Assembly (NCBI RefSeq): GCF_018143015.1
Contig: NC_054744.1
Coordinates: forward strand, 1,488,001 to 1,552,000
DNA: 64,000 nucleotides
DNA from: Lytechinus variegatus
Taxonomy: Eukaryota; Echinodermata; Echinoidea; Temnopleuroida; Toxopneustidae
Reading direction: 5' to 3'
Each line of letters starts with the position of its first letter. Position 1 is the stretch's first letter. This document shows, piece after piece, positions 27,001 through 36,000 of this stretch. Under the pieces are notes generated by a model. It saw only the letters and a list, made by a program, of their open reading frames with translations, searched no databases and had not been told where the DNA came from. The position numbers and the translations under genes are program-made.

Positions 27001-30000
27001 AATGTCTAAGGAAAAAATGTTACATAAGAGAAGCGGTATTATATCTTTCACTGCCATGTCAGGAACCCCTTTGCATATGAGTCCTACCTTCTGTGAGTGG
27101 TGTTCACACCAGTGTGATGTCGCTATTGTTCAAACAGCTAGCATTTGCTTTTTGAAGGCAGGGAAAGGGTTAAGCAATTGCTTGGGTTTTGTCAAGCTCC
27201 GTTAGAGCAGCTTTAGCATTTGCTTAATAAAGGCATTCACGTTTTGTAATCATATTTATAAATGTGAAAGAGAACCCCATGGCAAGGCTCCACATTAACT
27301 TTTTTTGGTGGTGGCCCATTCGGGCCACCAAAACCTTCAAATAATTTTTTTTGATGGCCCACTAATAAAGTTTGGTGGCCCGAAAAATATAAAGAAAAAC
27401 ATTAATTAAAAATGAATAAAACAAACTGAAATATATTCTGCAATCACTAACACGTACCACTATTCTTTGCACATCTTGTATATAAATCGTGCTTGCTGTT
27501 ATTTTACTTTGCATAAAACAAAACAAAAAGTGAAGAAAGAAAAAAACAAAGAACAGGTCATAAAAAAAATTGTGAGAAAAACAGAAGAAAATTTAAGAAA
27601 AATAAATAAAACAAAATTATCAAAAAATGGGGAAAATTATTATTATTCAGTAGAAACATGTTCTTTAATCAGGTATTTTAAATGGGAAGGGGTATAAATG
27701 GTTTAATCACTGAAAAAAAATGAAAGAAAAAAATAAAATGGCAAAAGTTATCTGGAAAAAACAGTGAGACAATTCCTTCCATATATTTGACAAAATGATG
27801 GAAAAAAAATCACATGTCATATCAATGAAATGCATTCCCAAAGTATTTACTTCCTTAAGAATGGTTTAAGAAGTCATTTGTAAACAAGAAAGAAAGAGCG
27901 GCCTATTTATTTTTGGCTCAAAGAGACACAGCTTCGAAATAAACCAAATATCAACATACATACAAATGCACATATGGGACTGTGATGTACTCACCTATGT
28001 GTATTAATGCATTTGGAAATCGGTCTTTTTGAGTCAAAAGAGAGGTCATAATTCCTCCTTTTAATGCTTGCAATTAATCAGGTTTCAGTAATATGGACTG
28101 TAGAAGGGCATTTCATTGGTGTAAAATGTGACTTTGACGTAGATTTCCAAAGTTCTGGGGAAGATTTCTTAGCAGTAACATTTCGTATCGCAGCTCCCTG
28201 GGTCTGAATAGTCTGCTCGTGCACAGCTAGCTGCATTGGTTTCATGCATGCAAAGCTCAGCCAGACAGCCGGCGTGGCCGGCTGAATAATAGGTACTGTA
28301 TGCTAGCGGTAGGCCTACATACTGTCATGACTATGCACTCTTTGTGTGTGTGTAGATTAACAAAAAAGGCGCATGACGAATTGGCTTGCAATTTTAACTG
28401 TAGAAGGTTGATAAATGCATGCAAAATCGGGAGAAAAATTGCGCTACTTTGAAAATTATTGGTTGCCCGATTCGGGCCACCAAAACTTAACATTTTTTCA
28501 ATAATGGTTGCCCGAGATGAATTTTTGGTGGCCCCGGGCCACCGCTAATGTCGAGCCTTGCCCAAGGTGTACAGTAGCGTATATGAACATCTTTTCTTCC
28601 TAGTAATTGCAAACATAATGTCAAGTATAACAATTTATTAATTAGAAACAAGTTTGAGGAATAGTTAGACACCACGTCTAAGAAATTTTTTACTTGAGAG
28701 AAGCGATCTATTTTGCACTGACATGTTAGGAAACCTTTGCATATGGGTCTCACCTTTGTTCGATGAGTCGTGTTTGCACCAGCAATTACTTGCTGAAGAC
28801 AAAAAAAGGTTTAAGCACAAGCAAAAGGTATATGAAATAAAGCAATTGCAGAGGAATGATTGCTTGGCTAGCAATTGCTTGCCACCAATATGCATCTGAC
28901 CTTTTGTTTGAACTAGTAAGAATTTTCTTAACCCCCGCGCATGTTTCTTAGGGATATTATAATATGCCTTATTTTTATTGGCCTTATTAGTAACTATAAA
29001 CCAAATGTTAACTCCATTTCTAGGTAAGATATTTCAAGAACAACATAATATCGATTTAAAATATTGACTCAGATTAAACAATTTAAGAATACTTTCTTTT
29101 GATCTCAAAGAATGAGACTTTCAGATTATTATTTTTGAATTAGGATTCATATGTTTATACCACTTTCAGGTATCGGAATGGATTTTTTTTTTAAATCTTA
29201 TCTTAATGTGACGATTAATTTTTCATAGCTCACAACAATAAATGGTGGCAGCAGTGGGATGTTTTTAGGAGCTACTCAAGGATTTATCATGTCAGCTACG
29301 CAAAGATAATTAATGTAGTACTAGAAACAGTCACCAGTCGTGTGCAAATATAGGAAACCTACAAACAACTTTAAATGAAAAAAACCCACCTGGTTGGATT
29401 TATCATGAGTGCATCGATCATCTTGTGCTCATTGAATCTATAAATAAACATTACACTAATAAATGTAAACCATTGATTTGTGTTTTAAACCCAGGGCCAT
29501 CAGTCGCTTCAATCCAGACCTAGGTCATGTGAGGTACCTGGTATTAAGTAAGTTTTTTCTTCATGCATTTCTAACCTACAATTTCTTAAGTTCAGGGATC
29601 ATACTATTAATACTATACATAGATATTATGCCTGGGAATGTTTTTCAAGTGATTGGGGAAAAAAATATGAATAGTTCTTCTTTGAATATCTTCCAATTTC
29701 AATACTGATGTTAGTATATAAGATATGTTGCCAGTCATGACAAAGTATATTCATTAGGTCTACACAAAAACTTTTATATCACAGAAAATATGTAAACTCA
29801 AAAACCTTATCCTTTCAAAGTATTTGAGGCATTGTCTAATTTTAGTTATATCAAATTAACTATAAATCTTTTCCAAAGAGGAGTCATTACAACAATACTT
29901 CAATAATATTTGTTTCTTATTTTTCTCTCTCTCTTTTAGTATTTGTCCATCAGCGGAGCAACCATCGGAGGCAAGCAACCCGATACCTATTTCAAGTAAC

Positions 30001-33000
30001 ACCGGATCTTTACCAGACCTTACCAACCTTCACATCCCCTCTCCGCTCCCAACGCCTTTAGATCCTGAGGATCAGGCGTATAATCACAGCGGTAGTGCCA
30101 CAAACCTCTCACAAAGCATGCCATCGGGAGGCCATCTTGGTGTCGTTGGTAACCATACATTACCACAGGTGAGTTGAAGGATGTGCTTATACTTGAAATG
30201 TGAAATTTGTTAGAACCTGCTAAAATTGTACAATCTGGATAGGAAGGTGTTAGATAAGGAATTAAGAGAGCCAACATTGCGTATCATCATAGATGACATG
30301 TGCAAGCTGTCAAATTATAGGTCTTGTTGCTCACTTGTGCATTTTTACGGTTTATTTCAAATTCGTCTAATTTGCCAACTTGTCTACTACTATCATATGG
30401 TCTACCACCAGTTCATCCATTATCCACATGGTCTAATTGCCAATTCATCCACTCACGATTTCGTATAATAACCAGTTGGTCCAATTGCCATTTAGGCCAT
30501 AAACCATTTGGTCTAATTCGATAAGTGTTAATTGGGCAAAATGGATAAAAAGAAAGTGGGTATTAGACCAACTGGTTTTAAACGAAATGGTCATAGACGA
30601 ACTTGTGATTAGACGAAGTGATGATTGGACCAGATGGTTGTTAGACAAAACGTTGATGGACAGAATAACATAAGAGTTGGTGGTGAGTTGACGAGTTACC
30701 AGTAGACAAATTGGTATTTTACCCATTTTTGCTACCATATGAATTGTGTTTGATGGGTACATGTTTCAAATCACCTTTCCTATCTCAACCCCACCCATTA
30801 ATGGATTTGCAACATACCCATTCTGTCTCCTGTTGTGGTTGGTTTATCGTGACAAACCTCTTTCACTTGTGCCAAGATCTGAGGGCATTTGTGGTATACA
30901 TGAGTCAGTCCAAAGCTGTTCATTTGATGCATGGCTTGTTCTGCTAATCTACGCAAGTTAAAGCTCCATTTTGAATCTTGGTAAATTTCCTGAAAGTATG
31001 TGTCACTCTTCTAGTTCATTGCTACATTATATAAATGCATTTGTTCTAAAAATGTGGATGACATGAACTAAAATAAAAGCATGTTTCATTAGACGTATTT
31101 CATGATTTTTACAGGAACAGTTATGTAGTATTTTTTATGCCTGATAAAAATAAAGTTAGTGTATCCAGGTATTTTGGGGTTTGTTATATAAATATGTTTC
31201 TCAATTATGGAATGGGCTGAAATTTTTAGGTAGGCCCCTATTATCTTTGTGTGAGGTTTTCTGATATTTGATTACTAACTTTGTAAAATAAGTGCTGAAA
31301 TGTCCTTTCAAGAACTAATATAGTGAAGGAAAAAAATCAAATTCACATTTGTACAAAGAATAAATGGCTATGAGAAAGATTGGAATTGGATAAGATTAGA
31401 ATGTTAGGTGGTATGCATATATAATTCACTTTAACAAAGCCTTAAACAGGCTTAATGGTGCAATTCATTAGTACCATTAGTTCCTTTTAAAAATCAATGA
31501 AACATAATATGTTTGATAAAAAAAAAATTGTTAAATAAGCCAAAAGATCACTTTGGTCAGCCAAAATATATTTCATCCGGGTCTTTCTACTGCCAAGATT
31601 TTGGCTTGGCAAAGGTTTCTCACCACCATCATAATTTGGGCGGGCTAAAACACATTGTGTCATGTATGTGTGATCTTGGATTTAGGTTTCCAAAATGCTT
31701 GTGCCCTTTCCCACCATATTAAGTCTGGTCCTGGTCTAACATGAAACACATTGCATATGGTCCATATTCTGGACCAGTCCTAATGATCTTGATGGAAAAC
31801 GGTTAATAAATCACAATGTGCAATCTAACATGGTCGAAATCAGGGAAAATTATTTTACTTTTTTCCAGTCAGGGAAAAATCAGATAAATTTGATAGCAAA
31901 CACCTCAAATCAAGGAAAAATGCCTCAAATGAGGGAAAAATCAGGGAATTGTTATCATCTCAAAAGTTGAAAGCACGGTAGTCAGTCTGACTCTTATATT
32001 TTGTTGCATATCAATCTCTTTCTGTATAAGGTGAGGAAAGGGTGGCTGTATGGGGAGAAGGGAGGCCATTACATACTAGTACCAACTTAGTTTTACATTA
32101 TTGTTTTTATACTGAAAATACATGTAATTCACGGCAACAACTTAGAAAACATGCGAACCTGGGAATGGGTTTGAATAATTATTAGAAATTTTTAAACTTC
32201 AGGGAAAAAGCAGGGAATTTTGTTTTCTTGAAAAGCTGGGAACCCTGTCACTGATGAGCATTCTTGTTTGTGTATCAGGTTACTACACACAGTCCACAGG
32301 TCAGTCCTCAGATGAGCCCTCAACCCCAAAGAAGACAAGTGATGAGTAATCCGGGTAGTCCTGTTGTCCTTAATCAAAGAAGACATTTAGCACCTAGTCC
32401 ACAGGTATGGAGCATTCTTACCAAAAGCCCATCCCCGCACTAACTAAATCACTAGTCCACAGCGATGCAGCATTCTAAACCAACATCCATTCCCACACTA
32501 ACTAAGTCACCTAGTCCACAGCGACGCAGCATTTTTACCAAAAGCCCATCTCACAAACTAAAGAAATCACTTAATCCACAGGGATGTATAGCACTGTAAC
32601 CAAAATCTCATCCAATACTAACTCTTGATTAAGTTAACAAGTTGCAAGTTATGGTAACAGGGAGATAATAGAGGAAAATATTACAGCAACTATTGTAGGA
32701 AGAGATGAAATGGTGTTTATTTTGCAACATGATATAGAAAGTTGGAGTTATAGCCTGGAGGGGTTTCAAGAAGTGTATGAGTAGAAGTTTTGATGGAAAT
32801 GTCAATTTTGATTGACCATCTTTTTAACAGGGTATCCCATTAGACCAGACCCCTAGCATAGTAGTTGATCATCATCAAGAGCAACCTAATCACCATTCAC
32901 AACAGCAAGTTACGCAGGTAGCCCAACAGGTTGCCCAGCAACAACAGCAGCAACAACAACAACAGCAGCAGCAATCACAACAACAACAAATGGCAAACCA

Positions 33001-36000
33001 AGGTAATATATTCCATCAACAACAATCACAGCAACAGCAGCAACAACAACAGCAATCCCAACAGCAGCCACATCATCATTCAAATCCAGCGAGTCCGCAG
33101 CACAACGTTCCTCCTAGCCTCACATTAGACATGTCACAAATGGTAAGTCACCAACTACAATTTCAAACATGTATTTGAAAATGCAGGTTTAAAATTTGTC
33201 AGCATTTTTACGTGCTTTCAAAGACACCAGATCAATTATTCAAACCATTTTTTTTCACAATTTGAAATTATTTATGAAGCACAGGTATGCATTTTAGAAA
33301 CTTTTTATTTTTAAGAAAAAAAAGTGATTTAGATCACTTCGTAAACCACGAGTATCTTGCGCATAGACTTTAGTGACATAGTTGCAGTTTGTAAAATAAT
33401 TTACTGCATACATCAGCATCCAGGTCTTTTTTCTGCGGACCATTCCAGAGGGTTGTTCTGGAGAACTGGTGCTGTAGTGAGAGAATGGTTTATGCCACTC
33501 TTGAAATCCAAGGAGGGGGTTGTGCCGGTTCATGTGAAATTAAGATATGCACCTATTCTTTAGATATCAAGAACTTTGATCTGAAATTTGGTAATTCTGT
33601 ATAGATAATGATGGGCTTTTAGATTATGCAATAAAAAAACTATGTTTACACTGGATTATAAAAATCACTGATGAAGTTTGACCCAAAGTATTACCATAAT
33701 TGCTCAGATTTTTATTGTAATTTGTTGTAAATGTCATTTTATTTCATTAGACTTAACTTCCATTTAATCTCAACAGCATGTGTTTACCAAGTATAAAAAC
33801 CAAAAGACATCACCCCCCCCCCAAAAAAAAATAGTTGGGTCTCCTTTTAAGAGCTTTTATTTGATATGATAAAAAAGAAGTAATTCTAGAGTGTACAAAA
33901 GAGGAAGGAAGTACATGTAGTAGGCTATTCACATGTGGTGCTTGTAAAACAATAATACAAACAGTCAGTTTCATCATTGAGGTTGATATTTGATGAACAG
34001 TCTTTCTGAATAAATTTCGAAAATTAATGTTTTGAGATAGTACATGTAGATAGGAAGTTGTTTTGGTTTTGACTCTACCCAAAATGTAATAAATGATAAG
34101 TGATTATGAAGAACAGGAAACAAGCGATGTTGACTTTCATTTCTCATTTAATTCAAGGACATGTATACCTCAGTAGTTTACAAACAGTTTGAATTTGAGA
34201 TTCATTTCCTATACTAATTAAACAAGAATGGACAACATTGAATTTTTTAAGGATATAAAGAAAAAAACCTTCATAACAATTATGCTATTGACTAGGTATT
34301 GACATATAAGGGCTATATTACTTAATATAGTTGTTAATGTACTTCGAGTGACCATCCACCTTTGAATTAAGATAAATGCACATAAAAGGCTCAACGGTCC
34401 TTCCTGATGAGTCTTAACTACATTTAGTTCTTCTTTTGGGAGGTATCCTGGGGTGTGTATTACAAAGGCTAATGATCAATAATACATATATATATGTTTG
34501 ATGTATTGCACATAGTTATCAATGTAATTGATCATAAAAATCTGCCTTATAATGATTTGTTCTGCTTTGTGATACCTGCCCTTTGAAACACATCCTCTTA
34601 ACATAAGATTCGCTGAGTATATTTCACTAAACTTGTTTTTATTTTTCATCCAGCTAATTTATCTCACATGCAGCTTTCACATGAACTTTTTTAAATATTT
34701 GGTTTTCATCTCTCCTCTTCTATGCATTTCTGCATTCTTAAAATAATATTTTTATGACTTGCTTGGACTAACATCGCATAACACAACATGATCCTATTTT
34801 ATTAACTCCTGTTGTCAAATACTTTGTATTATTTTTCAATGATAAGAAATTATTGTATAGCAGTGAGATTTGGTAATAAATTCACTTCAAATTGAAATTA
34901 AGATTGTAATATTATTGGTATTAATGATGTATATGTTCCTTGTCTTTTTAGGCTGTATTACAGGCTCAGATGCAGCATTATAGAGACAAAGGACAGTTTA
35001 TGGGTTCTAACGTATCCTGTTCCTCACCGACTTCACCTGTATCCAATCCTAACAATTCTCCTCTACCATCTCCTGGTGGCTCCATGCCAGTTGGATCTTG
35101 TTCTCCTGGCTCCACATCACCGGTTCCAGGTAACATGGGTTTATTCAGTGATGCTTATTACCAACAGCAGCAGACCAATGCTCTACAGTACAAGTTTGAG
35201 CAGTTCAACATGATGCAGAACTCAGAACAGAAGCAGAGAACGACGTCAACGCCGACGTCACCGACGTTTGTTCTCTCGCAGAATGAACACGACATGCAAT
35301 CGGGTTTGGTGAGTTTACTTCACATTTTTATCATGACCCAAGTCTTTTGGTCTTCATATGAATGAGTAAAGAAGTAGAAAAACACAGTAATTTCAATGAT
35401 TAAAGACAGCCTAATTGTCTACCTTTGAAGTATATTGTCAGTTTTAGTAAATGCCCATATTGAGTACTTGTTATTTAAAAAAAAATGAGATGATAAAGTA
35501 TTTATGGTGGCAGTGGTGGGATAATATCACAATGGATTAATAATGAATATGATTTCATCAACAGGGTTTCAACCCAGCCTGTGATGTCAAGCCAAGTACT
35601 CTATATCAGAGATATACTGCAAGATAAATCAAGATTATTTTTTGTAGTACTGTTACCCAAATAACCTGTTATTGTAATTTCTCAATGTTCATGTATTTTA
35701 TGCTTTCATTTTCAATTCAGAATAAAGAGTATGGTTTTATCTGAAGAGATGTTGAGTAGTCATGCTAGTTACTCAAACAACATGAAGATTTACAGAGGTT
35801 TGAGAAATTCAGCTTTTGGGCAAACTTTCATTCCCTTGCTTATTTCCTGACTGCTTGATGATATAATACTATACCATAATCATAAATAGAATATCTTTCC
35901 TGTCTGAGATGTGTGTGTGGGTGTGTGTATGATATTGTCTAATCTTTTGTCTTACAGGGTCTTTCATATGGTGCTGTGTACAGCCACAATCTAGGGGGTA

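Noticed and set aside
27467-27697. 76-codon lysine-rich frame
   Set aside because: A-rich low-complexity filler inside the long hAT-like element.
29521-29540. Donor GT at 29541 for CRTC exon d
   Set aside because: Using it would put the next exon out of frame and lose PGINICPS; the gtaagt at 29548 fits phase and homology.
32931-33128. Asn/Ser-rich frame over the poly-Q exon
   Set aside because: It is the CAA/CAG tract read one base out of frame; the Q-rich frame joins both neighbouring exons in phase.
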